A stretch of DNA of 64,000 nucleotides from Rhytidiadelphus loreus (GCA_947034895.1 OX344764.1:34722935-34786934), one strand, 5' to 3'; shown: positions 36,695 to 51,091, counted from the stretch's first letter. Program-made: numbers and translations. The notes: a model not told the origin generated them from the letters alone.

Positions 36695-38290
36695 CATACG
36701 AGTCTATACCTTAAGTTTGGTTGTTTTGTTTTGTTTTGTTTATTTGTTTTGTTTAATACACTAAGAGCTTAAAAAATCGTGAGGCGTCTAGTAGTATTCT
36801 TGGTACTGTTGAAAATCTCTTTGCAAGGAGGGGTGCGTAGACTTTGTTTCGTGGCATTTGGACCTAGGGTGTGAAGTTATTGAATTTCAAAGTTTTTATG
36901 AATTCAAAAATTGATTTAAATTATCTTTTATTTTGGAAAAATCATAAGTTTTACATCACATGTCCAAATGCCACGATACAAAGCCCTTGCACTCCTTTGT
37001 ACAAAAAGCTTTCTATTTGTGCCAATTTCATGGCATTTGGACATACGGTGTGAAAGTTATGGGTTTCTTTAAATTAAAAAATTGAATTAAATTACTTCAT
37101 TTACTTTTTACTATACTATGGCAATGGCACATGACACATTTTTCTATACCTTAAGTTAGATTGTTTGTTTTATTATGTTTTATTTTGTTTGTTTCATACA
37201 TTGAGATCTAAAAAATTGTAAGGTGTCTAGCGGCATTTTTGGTACCGTTGGAAAGTTCTTTGCAAGAAGGGGTGCAAGGACTTTGTTTTGTGGCATTTGG
37301 ACCTATAGTGTGAAAGTTATGGAACTTCAAAGTTTTTATGAATTCAAAAATTGAATTAAATTATCTTTTATTTTGGAAAAATAATAACTTTCATGTCACA
37401 TATCCAAACACCACAAAACAAACCCCTTAGTGTCCTTCGTGCATAAAGCTTTCTATTTGTACCAATTTCGTAGTGTTTGGACCTATAATGTGGAATTTAT
37501 TCAACATTAGATGTTTTTTGGCCTACCCAAAGGGTTGTTTCAGGTTGGCTCCGTTGTAGAAACTAGTATGTGCTGTTTGGAAAAAAAATTATTAAAAAAA
37601 AAAATTTAATTTTAAAATTTAATTTTTTTAATGCCAGCTAATGTGGCAATCTCTTGACCATGTCAACACGCTATGTAGCAGAGATCAGAATACAAGGGAA
37701 CGCAGGGAGAACTCGTAACCCTTAACAAAGGTTGAATCTCATCTAATGGTTATGAATTTTTTTTAAATTAAAAAAAATTGGCTTAAATTATCTTTTATTT
37801 TGAAAAAAACATAACTTTCACATCCCATGTTAAAATGCCACACTCTTGCATTCCTGTGTGCATAAAGCTTTCTATTTGTACCAAGAAAGCAACGTCTCAC
37901 ACTATGGTGTAAAAGTTATTGAATTTCAAAGTTTGAATAAATTAGAAAATTAGAAAATTATTTTTACTTTTCATTTGGTTATGGCAACAACGTAGGACAC
38001 ACTAGTCTATACCTTAAATTAGGTTGTTTGTTTTGTTTGATATAATGAGATCTCAGAAACCATAAAGCATTTGGTGGTGTTTTTAGTACTGTTGAAAAGC
38101 TCTTTGCAAGGAAAGGTGCACGAACTTTGTTTTGTGGCATTTGAACCTATGGTATAAAAAATATGGAATTTCAAATTTTTTATGAATTAAAAAATTGAAT
38201 TGAATTGTATTTTATATTTGAAAAATCATAACTTTTATGTCGCATGTTCAAACACCATGAAACAAAACCCTTGCACTCTTTTAGGATCTA
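36695..38290. repeat. Units 2-4 of the diverged ~400-bp repeat array
   Basis: Three further units (about 36695-37050, 37130-37500, 37990-38290) share the same block order as the unit at 34827, including the TTTGTTTTGTTT tract, a GGACCTAnnGTGTGAAAGTT block and ACCACGATACAAAGCCC-like segments. Between units 3 and 4 sits a CATTAGATG element. The function is unknown; it is not protein-coding. Confidence 0.75.
37505..37748. mobile_element. CATTAGATG-ended MITE, diverged copy 3 (244 bp)
   Basis: Starts CATTAGATGTTTTTTGGCC and ends GAATCTCATCTAATG. The organisation matches copies 1 and 2: an A/T-rich core, then GCCAGCTAATGTGGCAATCT, GACCATGTCAACACGC (compare GACCTGGCAGTCGCTTGGCC, AGGTCAGCAGGC). It interrupts the ~400-bp repeat array. 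Confidence 0.7.
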
Positions 38291-39509
38291 AAATTCAATA
38301 TTTCAATTTAGGAGTGCAACTTGTCAATCCAATGTTTGTATCTTATGTGTGCTTGACCTAATGGTTGAAAATTTCACCAATTGGCAATGACATATTATTT
38401 AACGTACATGAGTTCATTGAAGTAGACATTCAATGCTATTGAATAATATTATGTTTGATAAGGAGATTTTGAATTTCATAAGATAGTACATTATTAATCC
38501 CTTTCTTTTGAAAGTATTCCAATTTCAATCATTTATAACAATTTTCAACAATAGAGGCTAAATGTCATTTTTAGAAAAGATAATTTAACTCCAAAACGAC
38601 TAAGGAGCCCACTTTGATAATTACCTCTATTACCTTTATAATTTGGAGTTTTTGTATGATTTTTTTGAAATGGATGCTACTCGTCATAATCTATGTGTGA
38701 AGCTTTGTTTACTGTCATTCCAATAAATATTTCAAAAGCTAGAAGAATTTTCTTAATTTCAATGTCAAATCGGGCAGCAAAAAATATATTCTAAGCAAAT
38801 ATTAATTTTGTTTTGGGGATTTATAGATTGATACTTACTCAAAAACATTTGAACAAATCAATTTGGATAATGAGGTAAAAGTTACAAGGAGTTTTATTTT
38901 GTGGACATTGAAGGTAGAAAAACACAAAAAGTCGTCTTTTGCTTTCAATTTTGGAAATTTCCAAATAAAAATAAAAATAAAGGATGGAAATTTCCTTACT
39001 AAAACATTCTCACCATTGGGATTAACAATTCTCAAATTCCTCCAAAAGTTATTAGCATACTAATTTTAGCTTTCATTGAGTAACACCTTCTACTTTATAA
39101 TTTTAAAAAAATGAATGTAAAAGTTTTTTTGGTTAAAACTTTTTACATATTTTTTCAACCCATTTTCCAACATATTGACAAAATGTGCAAGTTATAGAAC
39201 ATATTTTTTTTTTTCTAAAAATGTTGAAAGACAAAACTTCACCTTTTGGAAGGACTAGAAAAAACTACATTTTGAAGTTTAAGCACATTGAACTTGTAGT
39301 TGGTGTAGATATTCACTCTAAAATTTTGGGACAATGTAAGTGAACAAGTTAACCAAAGGATTTTATGGTTGGATTTGTTAAAACATTAATATTGATGAAG
39401 ATTTTCACCTTGCTTTGGAGACAAGTATTTTGAAGCAATTTTGAGCTTCTAAATATGAAAGAATTTTATGGATTAAGAAGAGAGAATATTATTACTAGTC
39501 TTTCTTTTG
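38291..39509. other. AT-rich intergenic DNA
   Basis: No gene. The stretch 38380-38450 (GTTGAAAATTTCACCAATTG...) recurs diverged at 40090-40165, after the arrays below. Confidence 0.5.
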
Positions 39510-39790
39510 TTTGACAACATGACTCCTTTTCATTGATACTGTTTTGACAACATGACTCCTTTCCATTGATACAGTCTAACAACATGACTCCTTTTCATTG
39601 ATATAGTCTAACAACATGACTCCTTTTCATTGATACTATTTGACAACATGACTCTTTTTCATTGATATTGTTTGACAACATGACTCCTTTTCATTGATAC
39701 TGTTTGACAACATGACTCCTTTCCATTGATACAGGTTGATAACATGACTCCTTTTCATTGATATTGTTTGACAACATGACTCCCTTTCAT
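39510..39790. repeat. Minisatellite, 31-32 bp unit, nine copies
   Basis: The unit TTTGACAACATGACTCCTTT TCATTGATACTG is repeated about nine times with few mismatches. There are no unique spacers between copies, so this is a plain tandem repeat. Confidence 0.9.
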
Positions 39791-39796
39791 CGATCC

Positions 39797-40095
39797 TCTC
39801 TATCAAATCCATCGCTAGTCTCCCTGTTATTTCTAAATTCTGTCAACCTATCAACGTCACTATCTCCTACATACTTAACCTGATTCCTTTTCACTGTCCC
39901 TCTCTATCAAATCCATCACTAGTTTCCCTGTTATTTCTAAATTCTGTCAACCTATCAATGTCACTATCTCCTCCATGCTTCACCTGATTCTTTTTCATTG
40001 TCCTTCTCAATCAAATCCATTGTTGGTCCACCTAGTTCCTAATTACGTCAACTTGCCAATGTCACTATTTCCTAAGTGTTTAACCTAAATGGTTG
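39797..40095. repeat. Tandem repeat, 104-bp unit, nearly three copies
   Basis: Copies begin at 39797, 39901 and 40005 with TCTCTATCAAATCCATC, each containing TAAATTCTGTCAACCTATCA and ATGTCACTATCTCCT. The period is exactly 104 bp between starts; the third copy is most diverged. Confidence 0.9.
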
Positions 40096-40518
40096 AAATT
40101 TTCACCAATTAACAATGGCATAATATTCTGCCTACACGAGTTCACTAAAGTGGATACCCAATGCTATAGAATTCTACTCCATAGTAAGTTTCATAACAAG
40201 ATTTTGAATTCAAAATGAAAATACAATACAATACTCATCTATCAACGTCAACAATAAATAATTCTAAAAATGAATGCCAATTTTTCAAAATCTATTTGCA
40301 AAAAAATGATTTTTTTATATGAATGAAAAAAAGAATATTTTGGAATATAGGCAAAATATTCTTATTTTTTGACAGATAAATAAATAAATAATTCAACAGA
40401 CAATGCATATCCTGATACCCGGGTACAATATCTTAATATTCCATTCTTTTGAATGTAAGTTCTTGAGAAGCCCATGTAACTGAAAAGATATGCTTATGTT
40501 GGTGTGGCAAAAAGCTCT

Positions 40519-40664
40519 AAGGTAAACTATCCCATTACGGAATAACTGAGAGCAAGCCCATTGTGGACAAAGTTTTAATGGTGGTGTACATTTCAGAACT
40601 TGAATGTACACCACTTTTAGAATTTTGCCCACAATGGGCTTCCATAATGGGGTAGTTTACCTTA
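40519..40664. mobile_element. Fold-back element (about 145-bp hairpin)
   Basis: The left arm AAGGTAAACTATCCCATTAC and the right arm, in reverse complement AAGGTAAACTACCCCATTAT, continue through AAGCCCATTGTGGACAAA / AAGCCCATTGTGGGCAAA to a loop near the ACATTTCAGAACTTG centre. It looks like a MITE flanked by TA, about 1.2 kb upstream of the ROP start codon. A transcript would form a long near-perfect hairpin. Confidence 0.75.
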
Positions 40665-43784
<3,120 letters not shown>

Positions 43785-44956
43785 AAAATGACTTCCGCTT
43801 TTTATGATCTGGCTCAGTTTTTGGAGCTAATCATAATTATTCACTTCTAGATTCCGTCCCTGCTTTGGTTATGTCTCAGCTGACATCTAGTAGTATAGGT
43901 TCCACGAGTGATTCGCCACAGCCTACCCGTTGTCCACTTCTCAGTGGAAATTGGGATCACTGGAATTGTAGTGTATTCTTTTCTCCTGCTGGTAATTTGG
44001 TGATAGATATGGGGAGTGATTTTGTAGATGGTGCGTCGTGTGCCACTGACCAAAGGGGGCTGGCTACCTCATCCTAGAAATTCTCTTGGTCATCAGGTAC
44101 CTAACATCTTCTGGCAGCCAAAAGGGGGCTGTAGTAGGAGGCTTTGTAGACTTATCAGGCATTCACACTGGAAACATCCCCACTTCAATGCTTTTGCACC
44201 ACCTCTTTGCGTTTTTGCTTTTTCGGTGATCTTCGACTTGTGAAGAGATGGTATTATTAGTACTCTTTTGTTGTTGTACTGTAGTATAAGTTCAATGTCT
44301 CTTTTGGATCTGTGATCTTTACTCCCGGTAATCGAGTTTCATGATTTGGCGACTCTATTGGCGTACGTGCGGTGGATTCCGTCGTGGATTCTATGATTTT
44401 TCAAAGATTTTTTCTTGAGAGTAAGGACTTAGTTTCGACAGGTGCGAAGCCAGGTGTCTAAAAGCGGCTACCTGAGCCCACACCGGGAGGCGACACGTTG
44501 CTATGTACCTCATTTAATAACGTTAACGAATTGGAGACTGGGTCAGCGAAATGGAAAATGAAGCTATCCGACCACAATAAAAGCTCATTCGAAAGAATTT
44601 TAACGGAAACTGGTGGATTCATAACATTAACCTGTGCAGAAGAAATCTCCCTTGGAGTTTGAGTAAATGGTCAGAGGATAAATATTCTTCCTTTGTCAGG
44701 ATCTTCTTCTTAACCCTAACTGTTCGAAACCCAAAACATAATTGATTAACTGAATCTTCACAATATTTTTATTATGTGGAACATTCTTTCTACTTTCCTT
44801 GAAGCTTTGAAGCAAATATTACACAATTTCTCTTGAAGCTTTGAAGTTTCCTTGATGTGTTCGGCAATGAAGTTTGATTTCATTTGTTAAAAAATATATA
44901 AATAAATAAATAAATAAAAGTTTCCATGAATATTACTTGGATGAAGTGCATACTCT
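43785..44956. other. ROP 3' UTR and intergenic DNA
   Basis: The first ~500 bp are probably 3' UTR. A less AT-rich patch at 44440-44510 (GCGGCTACCTGAGCCCACAC) stands out but matches no RNA gene I can support. A (TAAA)n tract lies at 44898-44920. Confidence 0.45.
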
Positions 44957-45846
44957 TTAATCCCTAAATTCATGAGGCTCCAAATTTTGGTGTCAACGAA
45001 ACTTTGAAGTTAAATAAAACCTTACCAAATTACTACTTTTAGTAGGTTTTCTTGAAATGAATCCTTTTAGAAGTCTAGTTTTAGCATCAAGGAATCCGAT
45101 TTTGAAAATGAATGATTATGATTTAACTATTCAAGATTTTGTGCAAAGGTGTCTATTGCAAATCTTGATTTTATAGTGTTGAGGACTCTTGGAAATGAGC
45201 CTCAAATACAATATATCTTGGAGAAAGAATCACATTAGAAATTAATTTAAAAGAATTGTAGAGTAGATTAGATTTTCAAAAGCCCTAAATTGATTGGGTT
45301 ATGGATGTTATGTCCTTTAACCTCATATTTTTTTGGTGACATCAATTTTAGATTTGACATGTCAAAAGACAATTGAAAGATTTCAAATCACTTTTACAGT
45401 CTTTTTTTTTTTTTTTTTTCCACATGATCTCTAACATGTTTAGTTTGAATTTGTATACAGTCAAACTTCCGTTACTTCATAGGAATGGTGGAAAGCAGTT
45501 ATTAGCTATATGCACATAGAGAAGAACAAGTGCCAAAGGTCATTTATTTAAACATAGTCATGTTGTATAGTAATTGTGTTTGATTAGTTGCTCATCTAAG
45601 AAAATTAGTGTTGTTTGACATAATCAACTCCATTGATGGTTTGTACAATAGACTTTATGCATACAAAGAGTATGCAAATAAAGAACTACAATTAGTTATG
45701 CAAGTAGGGAATTTGCATTATAAGAGGGTTCATTGTAGTTACATATTTTTTTAAATGATAAAACTTATCAAAATGTTGGCTTTTTGTTCAATTTAGAGCA
45801 AATTCCAAGAAGCATGAAAAAAAGACCTTGGACATTCAAGGATTAA
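44957..45846. mobile_element. Family B element, inverted copy B2 (890 bp)
   Basis: Ends TTAATCCCTAAATTCATGAG and CTTGGACATTCAAGGATTAA. It is the reverse complement of B1 in overall order but longer, because a 278-bp element is inserted at 45458-45735 and a poly-T tract has expanded at 45399-45420. Confidence 0.7.
45458..45735. mobile_element. Nested pogo-like MITE with TA duplication
   Basis: Starts CAGTCAAACTTCCGTTACTT and ends, in reverse complement, CAATGAACCCTCTTATAATG. TA lies on both outer sides (45456-45457 and 45736-45737). B1 lacks this sequence at the equivalent place. CAGT-type ends with TA duplication are typical of the pogo/Tigger branch of Tc1/mariner; the family assignment is inference. 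Confidence 0.55.
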
Positions 45847-47117
45847 CTCCTAAAATTCCTTTGGCATTTTGAGTCCAAAGCAATGCTGAAAATGGTGACT
45901 TTTGAGTCTAGATTTTTCAATTTTTTTTTAAACTATGACAACTGTAACCATAAGATCTTAATCTCAACTTCGTGAAGAACACATACAAAAAATTTCAAGT
46001 GTAAATTCCTTACCATTTATGAAATCTACTAGCTCAAAGTAGAAGGTATTATTTTTTCATTGCATGCCCAAGGGGACATTTCAACTTCAAAATTCAATGA
46101 TAATTAGACAATGTTGAATTTAGTTTGCATCTTTTAGTATGATGTAAATGCTAAGTTGGTTGAAACTAGCATACCAAAAATTAGAACTTGAATCCACTTT
46201 GTGAAAAACATATGGACCTTGCATTACTATAATCCCTTTGAAAAGAATAAAGCATCCAAAAAGTTAACATCAATAAATTCATCAAAAATTCAAAAATGCC
46301 TTTATGTACAATCTAGATGATGGAGTGTTGCATTGTAACAACAAAAGTGGAAAAAAAATGAAGTCCCAAAACACAATTTTTATGACCTAAAACATGATTT
46401 TCCATGTCAGTGCCTTCAAGGAAGAAGATCCTCACGTGTCAATACACTTTATTGAAATTGGACATTTATTTCAAGACAAAGGGAGTAAATGAAGTCCTTG
46501 CAATGCCTAAAAATGACATGCAATCCAAATGATTTTCCTAACCTAGCAATCAATTTTTTTTTAGATTTGCATGCTCGTATTCTTTGTCACCAAACGATGG
46601 AAGATAATCATTAAAAATTAGATGAAATCATCAAACTTACTTGAATAAAGCGAAATACAAACATCTAAATGAAAAATAAATTCTATCCAAGCTGGCTACA
46701 TGGTGGAATTCAGTGTAGCACTTTTGAGCTGAATTCCCTCATAAAAATTTGTGCCACTTTTGCTCAAATAAAATCCCTGCCCACTAGGCCTTTTGGTTTT
46801 GAGGGTGACAGCCAAAATTCAGTAGGCTTTTTTTTTTTTTTCCTCCCCAGGCAAGAGGATTAGCATATGCACTTGCAAAGATTAGATTATTCGCATCCCA
46901 ACAACTGAAAGAAAGAGAATCTCATGAACCATTCTCTCCACTTGCAAACTTCGACTTCTGATCCTAACTTATCGATCCTAGGCTTGCTACTTGCCATTCA
47001 TACTTTGTCAACTATAAGTTTTGATACAAGAAAACTAGAATATTAAATCTGCTTAAATAAGCGTTAATACCACAATAAAGTTTACACCACTACCAAAGGT
47101 TGTAGAGATGGTGACAA
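45847..47117. other. AT-rich intergenic DNA
   Basis: No gene seen. A 64-codon frame at 46669-46863 (plus) ends in a poly-Phe tract from T-rich DNA and looks like chance. Confidence 0.5.
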
Positions 47118-47287
47118 TTAAGGTAGGAGCACCCAATGGTGTTAGTTTCTATAGGTGGTAGTAATAAATGTAGGTGGACTATAGATGGCTTATTTTTTAT
47201 AAGCCATCCATCTATATTGTACTTACATTTAAGTTGTAAAATCACTACCTTACCTAGAAACTGACGCCATTGGGTGCTCCTACTTTA
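47118..47287. mobile_element. Fold-back MITE (about 170-bp hairpin)
   Basis: The left end TTAAGGTAGGAGCACCCAAT and the right end, in reverse complement TAAAGTAGGAGCACCCAATG, pair. The arms continue inward to a TATAGATGGCTTATTTTTTA / TAAGCCATCCATCTATA centre. Its outer motif GGTAGGAG resembles the element at 48870. Confidence 0.75.
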
Positions 47288-47893
47288 TAGAGTTAATCAT
47301 AAAGTGTGTGAATGAGGGATTTATGAGGTAGAGTTTGAGAAAAAGACAAGATGGAACTCCTTGAAGCACCAAAATTGGTTGGGGTCTAATGGAGTTTGAT
47401 AATGTATTTTAGTTTTGTACTATTCTTAAGTTAAACCTTCCTTCAACACCTTTGGTTCAAATTGAGGAGCCCTTTATGATGAACTTTGACTAATCATCGA
47501 CTCTTCATTCAAAAAGTAGTTTCTAATATATTCACCACAGGCAAGGGTACTGGTACGTGCACTTCCAAATCATCACTGTCCAAAATGCAACACCTATATT
47601 TGGACCAAAGAGCAACACTGAAACGTAGATATTGATGACATAAGATGTACTATACACAACTAGTAAGGGCAAGAGAGTTTGAGAGAGCAAAGTGTTGATT
47701 TTGAGTACATCTACAAATAGTTCTTTCAATTTGCATAACTTATTTGTATGATGTCCAAATTATAATGCATACTAAAGTGCATTGGAATCCCCCTTTCACA
47801 TGGCAATTAGATCCAATAAAAATGATTTATGTATTAAAGAAGAGCATTTATTTCATATAATAGATGGGATTGATGTTGGCTCAAGGTGGGAGA
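47288..47893. other. Intergenic DNA
   Basis: No gene seen. Confidence 0.45.
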
Positions 47894-48115
47894 ATTTACC
47901 CCTCTCATTGCTCCCAACGAGGGATAAATTTATAAATCTATCTCCATCCATTTTGTTGTGCTTAATTTCTGTTTTGTTGACCTCTTCAAACTAATTGGAG
48001 TCTTTGAATTCCAAATACAAATTCACATTATTTTCCAATTGTGATCGTCCAAGATAAATACTAGGTTTCTGTTTTTATTCCCGGGGTGAGAAAAGGGGCA
48101 AGGAGGGGATCTAAT
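47894..48115. mobile_element. MITE of the ATTGACCCC family, copy 2 (inverted)
   Basis: About 222 bp, with ends ATTTACCCCTCTCATTGCTC and GCAAGGAGGGGATCTAAT. Its reverse complement aligns with copy 1 at 17990-18203 across the interior. No clear target-site duplication. Confidence 0.6.
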
Positions 48116-48316
48116 CAAATTGTACTGAAGTTCTTGTTGCTATTTTTTGAGCCCACTTAATTTCCTCCTAGTTGATTCACATGCCACTTGTAATGAAATT
48201 GCTTGACCCCTTCTTCCAACCTTCTGCAATGGACTCCCAACTTCCCAATTCAGGCATTTTCACTTGTTCTCTTGCTGGGAGGTGAAAGAAGGTTCCAACG
48301 TATCATAGAACGTGAT

Positions 48317-48651
48317 CATTAGATGAGATTTCCCACCCGGGAAGGGCCGCGAGTTCCCAAGAAGAAAACTGGACGAAACTGACAAAACTGGACGAAAGTC
48401 GCCGTTCGCAGGGCCTGCTGACCTGGCCAAGCGACTGCCAGGTCGATTTTTTCAAAAATAAAAATAAAATAAAATAAAAATTTAACTTTGCTTTCCATTT
48501 TAAGAACTTAAATTTTTTTTTTTTTTTTTTATTTTAAAAAACACACACACACCTGTCAGTCGCGTTCGACAGGGCCCGGGGGAACGGACGGGGGAACGGG
48601 GTTGGGAATAGGCTGAAACGGCCCTCCAGCCCCCCCGAATCACATCTAATG
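48317..48651. mobile_element. CATTAGATG-ended MITE, copy 2 (335 bp, inverted)
   Basis: Nearly identical to the reverse complement of copy 1, including GGGAAGGGCCGCGAGTTCCC and GGCCTGCTGACCTGGCCAAG. It differs mainly in the A/T core and a short (CA)n tract at 48541-48552. High identity suggests recent activity. Confidence 0.85.
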
Positions 48652-48869
48652 ATTTGGATACTATATGCAAAAGTTATGAAGGGCCAAAGTTTTTTTGGTA
48701 GAGGTTCTAAATTGGTTTCTTCTATCTACATATTGATGTACACAAAGTGATGATGGCGGTTTTAGGCAAAATGTGATTTTGGGTTGGTACCCACCTTAGC
48801 AAAGGGTAAAATAACACTTAAATTAGCCTATGTACATTCAAATTAGCATCTCTGTATGTTTCCCATTAA

Positions 48870-49277
48870 GGTAGGAGGCTCAAACTGCGAGAGGGCATTT
48901 AAAACCGCCCCTATAAATGGTATTGGAATGGGTTGGAGGTGGTTCTTGAATTGACCTTCATTGTCATTAAATGAATCAAGAAAAATACTATTTATTATTG
49001 CAAGAGCCAATTAGTTTCTTTTCTTTTCCCATTTCTATTTAGAAGTTGCAGTGAACACTTTATGAAAGACCTAGAATCACAAATAGGGACCTACAATACA
49101 TCTCGTTTGAAAATTCATAACTAATTCAAAAATGATCCAAAAAATATGAAACAACTTGAAATAGATGCCAATTCTTCTTCTCTTTCAAGGAAAATTTATT
49201 CAAAAATATTTTGAGCAGTTTCACCTGCCCAAAATTCAGTTCCAGTGCTTAGATGGTCAGTTTATGAACCGACTACC
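48870..49277. mobile_element. TTAA-flanked MITE, GGTAGGAGG ends (408 bp)
   Basis: The left terminus GGTAGGAGGCTCAAACTG and the right terminus, in reverse complement GGTAGTCGGTTCATAAACTG, lie between TTAA at 48866-48869 and TTAA at 49278-49281. The TTAA duplication is what piggyBac-type transposases produce. Partial relatives are at 32351 and perhaps 3653. Confidence 0.6.
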
Positions 49278-49329
49278 TTAACCTTAGAAGGACATACCTA
49301 TCACCAATGATTTCAAGTCTCATTGTCAA

Positions 49330-50710
49330 TCACTTTGTTTGTTGCCACTTTGCAACTAGATATGAATGAAAAGATTTATATGTTTCTTTTTTAGAGATGA
49401 CATTTGGTGTCCAGTGCAAGTGGCATAAGAATTTTGAATTTCTTGGGGAAATTTTGAAATTATTGTGAATTTCTTAAGAAAAAAATGAAGAAAATTCATA
49501 TCAAATGCAAAATATACCAAATAAATCTGAAATTTTCACCATAGATTTATATTATAGTGTATAACATCATGATATAAACCAAAGTTAAGGTGTCACTCTA
49601 ATTTTTTTAAATCAAGAAACCATGTTTATAGGCCTAAAGTTCATATTGCTATAAAATATTGAAATTAACAATTTTTCCAAAATTTACAATTGGAGTAGAA
49701 ACTACACTTGATAATCTTCATTTCATTAGTTGGACTCATTTCAAAAAATATAATTTTAATGGATAAAATTCACATCAAACAACAAGAAATGATCAAAATA
49801 CACTATAAGGGTGATTTGTAGATTAAGAATCATCTTCTTTAAAAAAAGTCAATAATACCATAATGAAGGAATTTGCAATACTATTCACTAAAAATATACT
49901 CAAGCAACTTCCAAAAATAAAATTAGATGAAAAAATGTTTCTTTCCACCCTACAATCTTAGATGAAGTCATCCAAATGGACACTTAGTAATGGCAACAAT
50001 ATTCAAGGTTAACTTTGGAAAGACAGAGCCTATTACCATATAATCCATCTCAATTTTTTTCCTTTGTTTCTTCTATTTTGCAACTAAGTTTGAGTGAGAG
50101 TTATTTTATTTTATTTTTCAGAAATGAAATCACATGTGTTCTATTGGTCATAAAATTTTCAAATTTATTGGTGATGATTTCAAATTACCATGATTTTTTG
50201 AAGAAAAAGTAAAAAGAATTCATATCTAATTCGATGTGAACTCAAAAATTTAAATTTTTTCCATCTAGGTGTATATTATAGTGTGAACAAATTTTTTTGT
50301 GTAAAATTATAAATAAAAAATCAATAGACCATGGTAATGTTCAACTTTAGGAATTTATGGAAATTTTAAATTGGAGTAGAAACTAGACTCATTAAGCTTC
50401 ATTTCATTACTTGGGCTCAAATCCCCAAAAGATCATTTACAAGGCTCAAATTTAGATGAAGAGCAAGGAAGTAGAAGTTGCCAAAATACACTAGAAAGGT
50501 TGTTTTTTGTGATTTGTGGCACACAATTCCTCATTTTTAGTAAATTCTTGGACACCTTCATTAGGCCCTTCTTGTATATATCAAGACAAGGAAAATATTT
50601 TCTACCAACCAAAATTTTGGATGAAAAAATGACGTTTTATATCCTCCAACAAGTTTTTTTGTCATTTCAAAGCTACATTTGGGCTCTTTAGGCATCCCAA
50701 GGTTATAGAT
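49330..50710. repeat. Two diverged direct copies of a ~700-bp repeat (family E)
   Basis: Copy E1 (about 49330-49990) and E2 (about 50015-50710) share the order: TTTTGCAACTAAGTTTGAGTG, a GAAATGAAATCACATGTG block, GGAGTAGAAACTAGACTC, CTTCATTTCATTA and AAAATACACTA. A third copy lies at 55280-55995. No protein is encoded. Confidence 0.65.
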
Positions 50711-50999
50711 CATAGAACAGTTTTTTTGGTGTCATATTCTTTTGGAGTTTGAAGATTTCATATGGAGATATTCATTTGTCCAAAATCATATTTTTTTGAA
50801 CAAATAAATGTAATGTTGAAAACTAAGTCTAAGAATATAAATTTTGTTCCCATTCAAATTTCACTTTCTACAATAAGATAAATGAAAATAGTTTAAAAGA
50901 GAGAAACAACTCCAACCATGTGTCTAGGTTTGCATAAATTAAGAGTTTGTTCATCTAGGGTACCATGTCAAATCTCAAGAAAAATGAAGATTGACACCA

Positions 51000-51091
51000 C
51001 ACTAGTAGAAAATCTTAAATTTCTGTCGTTTTGGTCACATTGTTTTGACAGATCACCTAAAACAATAGAAATTTAAGATTTTCTACTAGTG
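51000..51091. mobile_element. 92-bp CACTAGTAG-ended hairpin MITE
   Basis: The ends CACTAGTAGAAAATCTTAAA and its reverse complement are almost perfectly paired over about 36 bp, with a short loop around CACATTGTTTTGACAGAT. The CACTA-type terminus is widespread in plant CACTA-derived MITEs (family knowledge). A transcript would fold into a compact hairpin of precursor-miRNA size. Confidence 0.75.

Noticed and set aside
39510..39790. CRISPR-like regular array
   Set aside because: The units are contiguous without unique spacers and lie in a plant nuclear sequence, so it is a minisatellite.
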